Below are positions 38,930 to 47,480 of a stretch of DNA of 64,000 nucleotides, piece after piece. Made by a program: the position numbers and the translations under genes. Origin of the DNA: Sphingomonas elodea ATCC 31461 (GTDB lineage Bacteria > Pseudomonadota > Alphaproteobacteria > Sphingomonadales > Sphingomonadaceae); contig NZ_AGFU01000050.1 of the NCBI RefSeq assembly GCF_000226955.1, positions 1 to 64,000 of the forward strand, read 5' to 3'. The notes beneath the pieces are model-generated. The model searched no databases and had not been told where the DNA came from. It worked only from the letters and a program-made list of their open reading frames with translations. The first letter of the stretch is position 1. Each line of letters begins with the position of its first letter.

Positions 38930-41533
38930 ATGCGCATTGGTCTCGCCACGGCCCTGCTCGCGTCGGCAGCATGGGCGGCGCCCGTCTGGGCCCAAACCAC
39001 CGAACAACCCGCCCAGCCGGACACCAAACAGCAGGATGGCGGCATCGCGGAGATCGTCGTTACGGCGCAGAAGCGCGCCGAGAACGTCCAGGACGTGCCG
39101 ATCGCCATTTCCGCCTTCGGCGCCGACACGCTGCAGGAGCGCGCCGTGGGTAGCGTCTCCCAGCTGTCCGCCATCGCGCCCAACGTCAATCTCGATGCCG
39201 GCACGCCCTTTTCGGGATCGCCCGCCGTGCTCTCCGCCTATATCCGCGGCATCGGCTCGGACGATTTCGCCTTCAACATCGATCCCGGCGTCGGCCTCTA
39301 TCTCGACGGCGTCTATCTCGCGCGCACGGTGGGCGCGAACCAGGACCTGATGGACGTCGCCCGGGTCGAGGTGCTGAAGGGCCCGCAGGGCACGTTGTTC
39401 GGCCGCAACACGATCGGCGGCGCGATCTCGATCGTCACCCGCGATCCGGGCAAGGACTTCCGCGTTCAGGGCGACGTGACCACCGGCAGCTACAAGCGGC
39501 TGGGTGCGCGCGGGTCGATCGACATCCCCATCACCGACGGGCTGGGCGCGATCCTGAGCTTTGGCGTGCAGTCGCGCGACGGCTTCCTCGAGCGCATCCC
39601 CTATCCGGACCAGCGCGCCAACAATACCCCGTCCTACACGGCCTTCTCGGCCGCAGGCTATGGCAATGCCCAGCGCGAAGGCGGCAACGACAACTGGAAC
39701 CTGCGCAGCAAGGTCAAATGGTCCAACGGCGGGCCGCTCACCCTCACCCTCTCCGGCGACTATAGCCGCGACAAGGGTACCAGCGCCAACAAGCTGCTCG
39801 GCACGGCCGAGACCGTGCCCGGCAACTTCGCCGGCACCACCAACCTGCCCGGGACCGGCTTCGACCCAACCGGCACCACCGGCTTCAACTTCGCCGGGCT
39901 TTACAACTTCTGCATCGGAGCGACCCAGGCGCAGATCGCCGCACGCGGCGCACAGGCGCTGTGCGGCACCTCCGGCACCCAGTTCAATCCACGCTTTCAG
40001 GTGCCGAGCTATGCCGGGGTCAATGTCGACGGCAATCCGGCGAACAACCGCCTGCCCTGGGACAGCCGCTATGTGCTCTCCGATCCGGACAAGAGCTACG
40101 CCACCGGCAACGCCTTTTCCGATCTCAGGAACTGGGGCTTTTCCGGCGTTATCGACTATGACCTGAGCGACGCGGTCGCGCTCAAGTCGATCACCGCCTA
40201 TCGCCAGCTCGACTGGAGCGCCGGGCTGGACGCGGATGGATCCCCGCTCAACTTCCTCCAGCTCAGCTTCAACATGCGCCAGTGGCAGTTCAGCCAGGAA
40301 GTGCAGCTGCTCGGCAAGGCGCTCGACAACAAGCTGAACTATGTGCTCGGCGGCTATTATTTCAAGGAAGCGGGCAACCTCCACGACTTCGTGACGTTCG
40401 CCGAGGGCCAGGTGCAGGTGGATGGCCCCAACCGGCTGGAAACCGCCAACTATGCCGCGTTCGGCCAGATCGACTATCGCCCGACCGACTGGCTCGGCCT
40501 GACCGTCGGCGGCCGCTACACCAACGAGAAGAAGCGGTTCGAGGGCGGCCAGCAGGAGCTGAACGGCTTCAACTACAAGCTGTTCGGTTGCTCGGACGCG
40601 AACGGCAACATCACGCCGAACGGACCCTTCCCGCTCGCCCCCATCCCCTGCCGGGTGGGTCTGGGCTATCCGGATCCGAGCAATCCGGTGCGCGTCTATG
40701 TGCCGGGAATGAACCGCAAGTCGTTCAGCGATTTCTCGCCCAAATTCGGCGTGCAGCTGCACCCGAATGACGACGTCATGCTCTACGGCAGCTGGTCGCG
40801 CGGCTACAAGACCGGCGGCTGGACCACCCGCCTCACCAACCCGCAGGGCAATGTCGCGCCAGATTTCAACGAGGAGACCGCGACGACCTGGGAAGTCGGC
40901 GTGAAGTCGACGCTGCTCGACCGGAAGCTGCAGCTGAACGCCGCCGCCTTCAGCACCGACTACAAGGATATCCAGCTCAACATCCAGATCGGCACCTCGC
41001 CCACCATCGCCAATGCCGGCGACGCGCGGATCCGAGGATTCGAACTGGAAGCGATCGCCGCGCCGGTGCGGGGTCTGACCGTCAACGCCTCGCTGGGCTA
41101 TATCGACGCGGTCTACACCCGCGTCTCGGCGGCCGCGGCCGCGGTGGGCGGCACCAACGCGTTCCAGGCGGGCACGCTGGTCGGCACGTCGCTCCCCAAG
41201 ACCCCGAACTGGAAGGTGAACCTCTCGCCGCGCTACGAAACGCGGATCGGCAATGGCGGATCGCTGATCTTCCTCGCCGACTGGAGCCATGCCAGCAGTT
41301 TGTGGAACGACACCCAGCGCACCTTCATCCTCCGACGTGCCGCGGTCGACCTGGTCAATGCCAGCATCGCCTATCAGGAACCCGGCGAGCATTGGACGCT
41401 GACGGTCGGGGGCACCAACCTCACCGACAACCGCTATCTCACCTCCGGCGGCTCGAACATCGCCGACGGCACCTTCTTCGGCACCTATAGCCGCCCGCGC
41501 GAATGGTATGCGCGCTTCGGCTTCAAGTTCTGA
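38930..41533 (+). CDS. TonB-dependent receptor, probable aromatic-compound uptake
   Basis: 867 residues. Signal peptide ending WAAPVWAQ; IAEIVVTAQKR TonB box; plug with SAYIRGIGSDDFAF, VEVLKGPQGTLFGRNTIGGA; barrel ending WYARFGFKF. The plug resembles the FecA/fiuA-like receptors of Sphingomonadaceae whose best-known aromatic example is DdvT of SYK-6. It is followed at 13 bp by an alcohol dehydrogenase, then an esterase, VanA and a GntR regulator, so uptake of a lignin-type aromatic or its ester is a reasonable guess. Confidence 0.9.
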   Translation: MRIGLATALLASAAWAAPVWAQTTEQPAQPDTKQQDGGIAEIVVTAQKRAENVQDVPIAISAFGADTLQERAVGSVSQLSAIAPNVNLDAGTPFSGSPAVLSAYIRGIGSDDFAFNIDPGVGLYLDGVYLARTVGANQDLMDVARVEVLKGPQGTLFGRNTIGGAISIVTRDPGKDFRVQGDVTTGSYKRLGARGSIDIPITDGLGAILSFGVQSRDGFLERIPYPDQRANNTPSYTAFSAAGYGNAQREGGNDNWNLRSKVKWSNGGPLTLTLSGDYSRDKGTSANKLLGTAETVPGNFAGTTNLPGTGFDPTGTTGFNFAGLYNFCIGATQAQIAARGAQALCGTSGTQFNPRFQVPSYAGVNVDGNPANNRLPWDSRYVLSDPDKSYATGNAFSDLRNWGFSGVIDYDLSDAVALKSITAYRQLDWSAGLDADGSPLNFLQLSFNMRQWQFSQEVQLLGKALDNKLNYVLGGYYFKEAGNLHDFVTFAEGQVQVDGPNRLETANYAAFGQIDYRPTDWLGLTVGGRYTNEKKRFEGGQQELNGFNYKLFGCSDANGNITPNGPFPLAPIPCRVGLGYPDPSNPVRVYVPGMNRKSFSDFSPKFGVQLHPNDDVMLYGSWSRGYKTGGWTTRLTNPQGNVAPDFNEETATTWEVGVKSTLLDRKLQLNAAAFSTDYKDIQLNIQIGTSPTIANAGDARIRGFELEAIAAPVRGLTVNASLGYIDAVYTRVSAAAAAVGGTNAFQAGTLVGTSLPKTPNWKVNLSPRYETRIGNGGSLIFLADWSHASSLWNDTQRTFILRRAAVDLVNASIAYQEPGEHWTLTVGGTNLTDNRYLTSGGSNIADGTFFGTYSRPREWYARFGFKF

Positions 41534-41546
41534 CGGGAGCGCTTCC

Positions 41547-42629
41547 ATGGACATTCAGGCAGCCGTCACCGAGGCGGCAGGCGGCGGCTTCCGGATCGAG
41601 ACGCTGCGGATCGATCCGCCGGGGCCGGAACAGGTGCTGGTGCGGATCACCGCCTGCGGCGTGTGCCACACCGACATGGTGATGCGCGACGGCGCCCTCC
41701 CCGTGCCGTTCCCCGCCGTGTTCGGCCATGAGGGCGCGGGGGTGGTCGAGGCGGTGGGGCCGGGGGTGACCGGCCTCGCCCCCGGCGACCCGGTGCTGCT
41801 CAGCTTCGACAGCTGCGGGGCATGCCCGGCCTGCCACGAGCATCAGCCGGGCTATTGCCCCGAATTCTTCCCGCGCAACTTCCTCGGCGCGCTGGCACCC
41901 GGGCAGGGCGGCCTGTGGCGTGGGGAAGAACGGGTTGGGAGCAACATCTTCGGCCAGTCCGCCTTCGCGAGCCATGCGCTCGCCCATCCGCGAAACGTGG
42001 TGAAGGTGGACGCGGACCTGCCGCTCCACCTGCTCGCGCCGCTAGGTTGCGGCATCCAGACCGGTGCTGGCACGGTGCTGGAGACGCTGAAACTCCAGGC
42101 GGGCCAGTCGATCGCGGTGTTCGGCGCGGGCGCGGTCGGGCTTGCGGCCGTGATGGCCGCGCGTATCGCCGGTGCCGGCCGGATCGCGCTGCTCGACCGC
42201 CACGCCCATCGCCTCGACCTCGGCGGCGAGCTCGGCGCCACGGAGACCGCGACGAGCATCGACGCCCTCCGCGGGCCATTCGACTTCGTCGTCGACACGA
42301 CCGGGGTCCCGGCGCTGCTGGTCCAGGCGGTCGACCTGCTTGCCGCGCGGGGAACCTTGGCGCTGGTCGGCGCCTACCCCTCCGATCCCAAGCTCGCGAT
42401 CGACGCCTCGGCGATCATGAGCCTGGGTCGCAGGATCGTCGGGGTAGTGGAGGGCGGAATCGATCCGCAGCGCTTCGTGCCCGAGCTGATCGAGCACTAT
42501 CGCGCCGGCTGGCTGCCGATGGAGAAACTGGTGCGGACCTATCCCTTCGCCGCCATCGACCAGGCGGTGCACGATTCGGAAACCGGCGCCGTGATCAAGC
42601 CGGTGCTGCTGATGGAGCAGGATTCATGA
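41547..42629 (+). CDS. zinc-dependent alcohol dehydrogenase (aryl-alcohol type)
   Basis: 360 residues of medium-chain ADH. Catalytic zinc: CGVCHTD (Cys40), GHEGAGVV (His61, Glu62) and LGCGIQTG. Structural zinc: Cys90, 93, 96 and 104 (CGACPACHEHQPGYC). Rossmann motif VFGAGAVGLAA. The overall pattern is that of aryl-alcohol dehydrogenases (XylB/AreB type). Vanillyl or another benzyl alcohol would give the aldehyde for vanillin dehydrogenase (inference). Start at ATG 41547 after GGGAG; it ends overlapping the esterase start (ATGA). Confidence 0.9.
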   Translation: MDIQAAVTEAAGGGFRIETLRIDPPGPEQVLVRITACGVCHTDMVMRDGALPVPFPAVFGHEGAGVVEAVGPGVTGLAPGDPVLLSFDSCGACPACHEHQPGYCPEFFPRNFLGALAPGQGGLWRGEERVGSNIFGQSAFASHALAHPRNVVKVDADLPLHLLAPLGCGIQTGAGTVLETLKLQAGQSIAVFGAGAVGLAAVMAARIAGAGRIALLDRHAHRLDLGGELGATETATSIDALRGPFDFVVDTTGVPALLVQAVDLLAARGTLALVGAYPSDPKLAIDASAIMSLGRRIVGVVEGGIDPQRFVPELIEHYRAGWLPMEKLVRTYPFAAIDQAVHDSETGAVIKPVLLMEQDS

Positions 42630-43597
42630 CCGAAACCACGCTGCGGCCGGACGTCGCCGCCTTCCTCGCCTATCTGGCAGAAAACGCCTCGCCCCCACTT
42701 TCGGCGTTGCCGGTGGAAGCCGGGCGGCTGGTGATGCGGGCGAATTGCGCGGTAGCCGATCTGCCACCGCTGTCGATCGCGCGCGTACAGGATTGGACCA
42801 TACCCGGCCCCGCCGGGCCGCTTCCCGCACGGCTCTACGACCGACGCCTCGACCGCATTGCGAGCCCGCTGGTCCTGTTCTTCCATGGCGGCGGCTTCGT
42901 CATCGGCGACCTCGGCACCCATCACAGCTTCTGTACCTGGCTGGCCGACACGCTGGACCTGCCGGTGCTGGCGGTCGACTATCGTCTCGCGCCCGAACAT
43001 CCCTTTCCCGCTGCGCCCGAGGATGCCGAGGCTGCAGCCCGCTGGGTGGGCTCGACGCCGGACGCGTTCGGCTTCCAGGTTACCGGCGTCATCCCCTGCG
43101 GCGACAGCGCGGGCGGCAATCTCGCCATCGTCACCGCCCAGCAGCTCGCGCTGCGTCCCGCCGCGGTGCCGCTGCGCGCCTGCTGGGCCTTTTATCCCTA
43201 TATGGGCGGCGGTACCGACTGGCCGTCCTACCGCAGGTTCGGCGAAGGCTTCTTCCTCAGCAAGGACGAGATGGCCTGGTTCGACGCCCAGTACCAGGCA
43301 CCCGCCGGCGACCCGCGCCATGACTGCATCCATGGGCCGATTCCCCCGGTACCGTTGCTGCTCCACACCGCAGGCCTCGATCCGCTGCGCGACGCCGCCC
43401 ATGCCTATGCCGATCGGGTGGAAGCGGCAGGCGTGCCCGTGCAACGGCTGGAGGCCGAAGGCATGATCCATGGCTTCATCCATTTCCGCCAGGCGCTGCC
43501 CTCCGCGCAGGAGGACTGCGCCGCCTTTGCGAGGGCGGCCAAGACGATGCTGGCCGCATTGCCGGAGCATAGGGCACTTGACTCCCTCTCCGTTTGA
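42626..43597 (+). CDS. fold-3 alpha/beta hydrolase (HSL-family esterase)
   Basis: 323 residues. Oxyanion motif HGGGF (87-91), nucleophile Ser161 in GDSAGGN, Asp in AGLDPLRD and His in MIHGFIHF are the HSL/bacterial group IV esterase signature. No signal peptide, so it acts in the cytoplasm. It probably splits an aromatic ester imported by the upstream receptor. The ATG overlaps the dehydrogenase stop. Confidence 0.9.
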   Translation: MTETTLRPDVAAFLAYLAENASPPLSALPVEAGRLVMRANCAVADLPPLSIARVQDWTIPGPAGPLPARLYDRRLDRIASPLVLFFHGGGFVIGDLGTHHSFCTWLADTLDLPVLAVDYRLAPEHPFPAAPEDAEAAARWVGSTPDAFGFQVTGVIPCGDSAGGNLAIVTAQQLALRPAAVPLRACWAFYPYMGGGTDWPSYRRFGEGFFLSKDEMAWFDAQYQAPAGDPRHDCIHGPIPPVPLLLHTAGLDPLRDAAHAYADRVEAAGVPVQRLEAEGMIHGFIHFRQALPSAQEDCAAFARAAKTMLAALPEHRALDSLSV

Positions 43598-43606
43598 CCC
43601 TCTATT
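43578..43606 (+). promoter_or_regulatory. putative vanA promoter
   Basis: TTGACT (43578-43583), a 17-base spacer and TCTATT (43601-43606) give a promoter-like pair. The -35 lies inside the end of the esterase gene. The -10 overlaps the VanR-type palindrome, so a bound repressor would block initiation and could also act as a roadblock to read-through from the upstream genes. Confidence 0.45.
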
Positions 43607-43616
43607 GGATCCAATA
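43603..43616. promoter_or_regulatory. VanR-type operator upstream of vanA
   Basis: TATTGGATCCAATA is a perfect 14-bp palindrome containing ATTGGATCCAAT, the known operator of Caulobacter VanR, 16 bp upstream of the vanA start. The GntR gene downstream is the likely binder. Only this one copy was found in the window. Confidence 0.85.
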
Positions 43617-43631
43617 ACGGAGAGGACACCC

Positions 43632-44720
43632 ATGGTCGAGCAGATCGCCACCACGCACCGCGCCCCCCAGACCTGGCCCAAAGAGGCCTGGTATGTCGCC
43701 GCATCCGCCGGCGAATTGGCCGACCGACCGCTGGGCCGGACAATCTGTGGCCAGCCCATGGTGTTCTTCCGCGGGGCCGAGGGCCAGGCGATCGCGCTCG
43801 AGGATTTCTGCCCGCACCGCGGCGCGCCCTTGTCGCTCGGCTTCGTCCGCGATGGCGAACTGGTCTGCGGCTATCACGGGCTGGTCATGGGCTGCACGGG
43901 CCGCGCCACGTCAATGCCCGGCCAGCGTGTCGACAGATTCGCCGGCGTCCGCCGCTTCGCGGTGATCGAACGCTATGGCTTTCTCTGGGTCTGGCCCGGC
44001 GATTTCGAGACCGCCGATCCCGCTAGGCTCCACCATCTCGAATGGGCGGAGAGCCCCGAATGGGCCTATGGCGGCGGCTATTACCACATCCACTGCGACT
44101 ATCGGCTGATGATCGACAACCTCATGGACCTCACCCATGAGACCTATGTCCACAGCAGCAGCATCGGCCAGAAGGAGATCGACGAGGCGCCGGTCGAGAC
44201 GCTGATCGATGGCGAACAGGTCGTCACTCGCCGGTTCATGGACGGGATCGAGGCACCGCCCTTCTGGAAGATGGCGCTGCGCGGCGCGGGCCTACCCGAT
44301 GACCAGCCGGTGGATCGCTGGCAGATCTGCCGCTTCACCCTGCCCAGCCACGTGCTGATCGAAGTAGGCGTCGCGCTCGCCGGCAAGGGCGGCTATGATG
44401 CCGAGGATCGCTGGAAGGCGTCCAGCATCGTCGTCGACTTCATCACCCCCGAGACCGAGACGTCGCACCATTATTTCTGGGGCATGGCGCGCCGCTTCGC
44501 CGTGGCCGACACGGCGCTGACCGATACGATCCGCACCGGCCAGGGCACGATCTTCGGCGAGGATCTGGAAATGCTCGAACGCCAGCAGGCCAATCTGCTG
44601 CGCTATCCCGAGCGCAAACTGATGAAGCTCAACATCGATGCCGGCGGCGTGCGTTCCCGACTGATGATCGACCGGGCGATCGCGGCGGAGCGGCGCCCGG
44701 AAGTCGAAGCCGCCGCCTGA
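43632..44720 (+). CDS. vanA: vanillate O-demethylase, Rieske oxygenase subunit
   Basis: 362 residues. Rieske centre CPHRGAPLS (Cys60, His62) and CGYHGL (Cys79, His82); mononuclear iron region DNLMDLTHETYVH. The N-terminus WPKEAWYVAA is typical of VanA. It converts vanillate to protocatechuate plus formaldehyde, using a separate reductase VanB. GGAGAGG precedes the ATG. vanB is not found in this window; the downstream gene is a regulator. Sphingobium SYK-6 itself uses the tetrahydrofolate-dependent LigM instead of this route. Confidence 0.9.
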   Translation: MVEQIATTHRAPQTWPKEAWYVAASAGELADRPLGRTICGQPMVFFRGAEGQAIALEDFCPHRGAPLSLGFVRDGELVCGYHGLVMGCTGRATSMPGQRVDRFAGVRRFAVIERYGFLWVWPGDFETADPARLHHLEWAESPEWAYGGGYYHIHCDYRLMIDNLMDLTHETYVHSSSIGQKEIDEAPVETLIDGEQVVTRRFMDGIEAPPFWKMALRGAGLPDDQPVDRWQICRFTLPSHVLIEVGVALAGKGGYDAEDRWKASSIVVDFITPETETSHHYFWGMARRFAVADTALTDTIRTGQGTIFGEDLEMLERQQANLLRYPERKLMKLNIDAGGVRSRLMIDRAIAAERRPEVEAAA

Positions 44721-44761
44721 CCCCTTGGCGCCACGCCGCGCCAATGCTTTAAGCGCGGGTG

Positions 44762-45451
44762 ATGGAAAAGCCTGCCAAGCCGGGCCAGCAGGTGCTGGTC
44801 GCCCTTCGCCGAATGATCGCAGACGGATCGATCCAGCCGGGCGACCGCATCGCCGAGATCCCGACCGCCGAGATGCTGGGCGTCTCGCGCATGCCGGTAC
44901 GCACCGCCTTGCGGGCGCTGGAGCATGAAGGGCTGGTGGTGAAGCTCGGCGCGCGGGGCTATACGCCGCGCGCGGTCGACGCCGCGGCAATCACCGGCGC
45001 GATCGAGGTGCGCGGCGTGCTGGAGGGGCTCGCGGCACGTCGTCTCGCCGAACGCGGGCTGACCGAGAAGGAACAGGCACACCTCACCGCGATCCTCGCC
45101 GATGGCGACACGCTGTTCGCCAAGGGGCATCTGGCGGACGGCGACCTGGACGGATTCTACCGCTACAATCTGGCCTTTCACGACCTGTTGATCACGGCGA
45201 GCGGCAATCCCTCGATCGCGTTGGCGCTGGGACGCAACAACCACCTGCCCTTCGCCTCGGCAGCGGCATTGGCGCTCGACTGGGAAGATCTGGAGGGCGA
45301 GTATCGCCACCTGCTGGCGGCACATCACGAACACCGGGCGGTGTTCGAGGCGATCGCCGGCGGCGATGCCGATCGGGCCGAACGGCTGATGCGCGGCCAT
45401 GCTGCCGTGGCCATCGCCAACCGGCGCGCCTTTCGCCTGCTCGCGGGGTAA
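44762..45451 (+). CDS. vanR: GntR-family regulator (VanR)
   Basis: 229 residues. Winged helix with [21 protein letters not shown] and a FadR/FCD all-helical ligand domain ([44 protein letters not shown]). Start ATG 44762 with only a weak site. It follows vanA at 41 bp and the VanR-type operator lies before vanA, so it most likely represses vanA until vanillate binds. It has no operator copy of its own; it is probably co-transcribed with vanA. Confidence 0.85.
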   Translation: MEKPAKPGQQVLVALRRMIADGSIQPGDRIAEIPTAEMLGVSRMPVRTALRALEHEGLVVKLGARGYTPRAVDAAAITGAIEVRGVLEGLAARRLAERGLTEKEQAHLTAILADGDTLFAKGHLADGDLDGFYRYNLAFHDLLITASGNPSIALALGRNNHLPFASAAALALDWEDLEGEYRHLLAAHHEHRAVFEAIAGGDADRAERLMRGHAAVAIANRRAFRLLAG

Positions 45452-45468
45452 GCCGCCCCCGAGGCGGC
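45452..45468 (+). terminator. weak hairpin after vanR
   Basis: GCCGCC and GGCGGC pair around a five-base loop directly after the vanR stop. No T-run follows, so its effect is uncertain. Confidence 0.35.
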
Positions 45469-45532
45469 CCGTATGTCCATAAAGACAGGTGCTTGGCAGC
45501 GCCGGGAAGCCGCGCATCGCCTATAGATACCT

Positions 45533-45871
45533 ATGCTCTTTTCCCGTCGATCACCCGCACCGCGGAGGCCAGGACCCTTTGCGCTGACGGCGCAGGCGAT
45601 CGCGCTCGCCGGTGTGGGCGTGCTCGGCTTCGTACCGCCGAGCCATGGCAGCATGGTACTGATCCCGCTGACGGACGCCGGTGCCGCCGCATTGGCGCGG
45701 CTGGCCGAGGAGTCCGGTGCGGCGATCACCGGCGTCGGCCGCCTGCCGGGGACACGGTTCGTCACCGGCACGCGCGACAGGATCATGCCGCGCATGCTCG
45801 CGCACGGTGTGCTGGTGCTGCGCGGAAGCCCTCCCTTCTGCAGCGATCCCGTCGCTTCGGAACCCCGATGA
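45533..45871 (+). CDS. hypothetical protein upstream of the chemoreceptor
   Basis: 112 residues. A basic, proline-rich N-terminus ([13 protein letters not shown]) precedes one hydrophobic segment ([19 protein letters not shown]), then a soluble part with [20 protein letters not shown] and [12 protein letters not shown]. The stop overlaps the chemoreceptor start (ATGA), so the two are translated together. It looks like a small membrane-anchored sphingomonad protein; no family recognised. Confidence 0.6.
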   Translation: MLFSRRSPAPRRPGPFALTAQAIALAGVGVLGFVPPSHGSMVLIPLTDAGAAALARLAEESGAAITGVGRLPGTRFVTGTRDRIMPRMLAHGVLVLRGSPPFCSDPVASEPR

Positions 45872-47409
45872 CGCGCCTGTCCCTCGACTCCCTCCGATCC
45901 ACCGGCATGCGGCTGCTCGCCGCGCTGATGGCGCTTCTGGCACTGGCCGGTGCCGTCGGCGGGCTGGCGACCGGACAGGCGATGCTCGCCGGCGCTTCGC
46001 TGGTGGTGGCGGCCTATCCGCTGCTCCTCGCGCTGCAGGGCGCGATTGATCCCCGATGTCGCCTGATCGTGTCGATGACCATCGTGGCCCAGCCTGCGCT
46101 GCTGCTCATCGTGTTCCGCGGTCAGGCCTGGCAGCCCGACCTGCACATGATCTTCTTCGCCGCGCTCGCGGCCTGCGCGGTGCTGTGCGACGCGCGCGCG
46201 ATCGTCGCCGGTACGGCGGTCGTCGCGGTGCACCACCTGCTGTTCGGGCTGCTCGTGCCGGACTGGGTGTTCACCAATGGCGGCGGCCTGCCGCGCATCG
46301 TGCTGCACGCGGTGATCCTGGTGTCCCAGGCCGGCGCGCTGATCCTGCTGACCGGCAGCATCAACGGTCTGATCGGGGCGCTTCAGTCCGAAAGCACGCA
46401 CCGCGCCGATGCCGAAACCGCCACCGCCGACACGCGCCGTCGGCAGGCGGAGGAGCTGCGCACCATCGTCACGATCCTGAGCGATGGTCTGGCGGCACTG
46501 GCCGAAGGCGACCTCAGCCAGTCGCTCAAGGGCCGCCTCCCGGAAGCCTATGCCGCCCTTGAACGCGCGTTCGACGAAACGCTGCAGCAACTGCGGGGGC
46601 TGCTGGCAGCGATCAACGACAATGCCGCAGCCATTCGCGGCGGGTCGACCGAGATCGCCCAGGTGGCCGACCAGTTGAGCCGGCGCACCGAGGAGAATGC
46701 CGCCGCGCTGCGCGATACGACCGGCGCCGTAAAGCGTATAGACGAGGGGCTGGTCGCGACCGCGGACGCTGCCGGACGCACGCTCGCGCGGGCGAACGAT
46801 GCGGTCGTCACGGTGCAGGCCGGCCGCGCGGCCGCCGGCGAGGCAGTGGGCGCGATGGGCCGCGTGCACGAGAGCGCCAAAGGCATCGACAGCGTGATCG
46901 AAGGGCTCGACAAGATCGCCTTCCAGACGCGCGTGCTGGCGATGAACGCCGCCGTGGAAGCCGGCCGCGCCGGCGAGGCGGGCCGCGGCTTCGCGGTCGT
47001 GGCGGATCTGGTTTCGGCCCTGGCGATGCGCGCAGAGGAGGAAGCGGGCCGCGCACGGGACCAGCTCACCTCGACCCAGCTTCAAGTGGGGGAAGCGCTT
47101 GGCATGGTCCAGCGGGTAGACGACGCCTTTGCCGGGATCGCCACCGACGTGGACGAGGTCCGCACCGACCTCGCCGACATGGCGACCGCCAACCAGTCGC
47201 AATCGCGCGCGGTCAATGCGATCAGCGCCACGCTGGCGCGGATGGACGAATCCATGCAGCAGAACGCGACCATGGTCGAGCAGACCTCGGTCGCCGCCCG
47301 CCAGCTGGCCGAGGAAGTGGCGGTGCTGAGCGACAAGGCCAGCCATTTCCGGGCGGACACGCGCGCGTCCGTGCATGGCGCCCGAGCCCCGGCCCATATG
47401 CTGCACTGA
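45868..47409 (+). CDS. methyl-accepting chemotaxis-type signal transducer
   Basis: 513 residues. Six to seven membrane helices in residues 10-185 without a periplasmic sensor domain, then a linker ([24 protein letters not shown]) and a methyl-accepting domain. The conserved hairpin tip is present as [24 protein letters not shown] followed by [17 protein letters not shown], with small changes from the usual DKIAFQTNLLALNAAVEAARAGE. It would signal to CheA/CheW complexes; none are encoded here. Membrane-embedded sensors often respond to redox or lipophilic cues. Confidence 0.88.
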   Translation: MTRLSLDSLRSTGMRLLAALMALLALAGAVGGLATGQAMLAGASLVVAAYPLLLALQGAIDPRCRLIVSMTIVAQPALLLIVFRGQAWQPDLHMIFFAALAACAVLCDARAIVAGTAVVAVHHLLFGLLVPDWVFTNGGGLPRIVLHAVILVSQAGALILLTGSINGLIGALQSESTHRADAETATADTRRRQAEELRTIVTILSDGLAALAEGDLSQSLKGRLPEAYAALERAFDETLQQLRGLLAAINDNAAAIRGGSTEIAQVADQLSRRTEENAAALRDTTGAVKRIDEGLVATADAAGRTLARANDAVVTVQAGRAAAGEAVGAMGRVHESAKGIDSVIEGLDKIAFQTRVLAMNAAVEAGRAGEAGRGFAVVADLVSALAMRAEEEAGRARDQLTSTQLQVGEALGMVQRVDDAFAGIATDVDEVRTDLADMATANQSQSRAVNAISATLARMDESMQQNATMVEQTSVAARQLAEEVAVLSDKASHFRADTRASVHGARAPAHMLH

Positions 47410-47480
47410 TCCGCAGGGAACCCGCTCGCCCTCCGGCTGGTTGAGCCCCTTCGTTCCGGTCCGGCAACAAGGGGAAAGCG

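Noticed and set aside
38765-41554. Open minus-strand frame of 929 codons opposite the vanillate-locus receptor
   Set aside because: Pure shadow; the receptor has signal peptide, plug and terminal aromatic strand on the plus strand.
45452-45500. TGTC...GACA repeat after the vanR hairpin as a regulatory element
   Set aside because: Only four-base arms; expected by chance.
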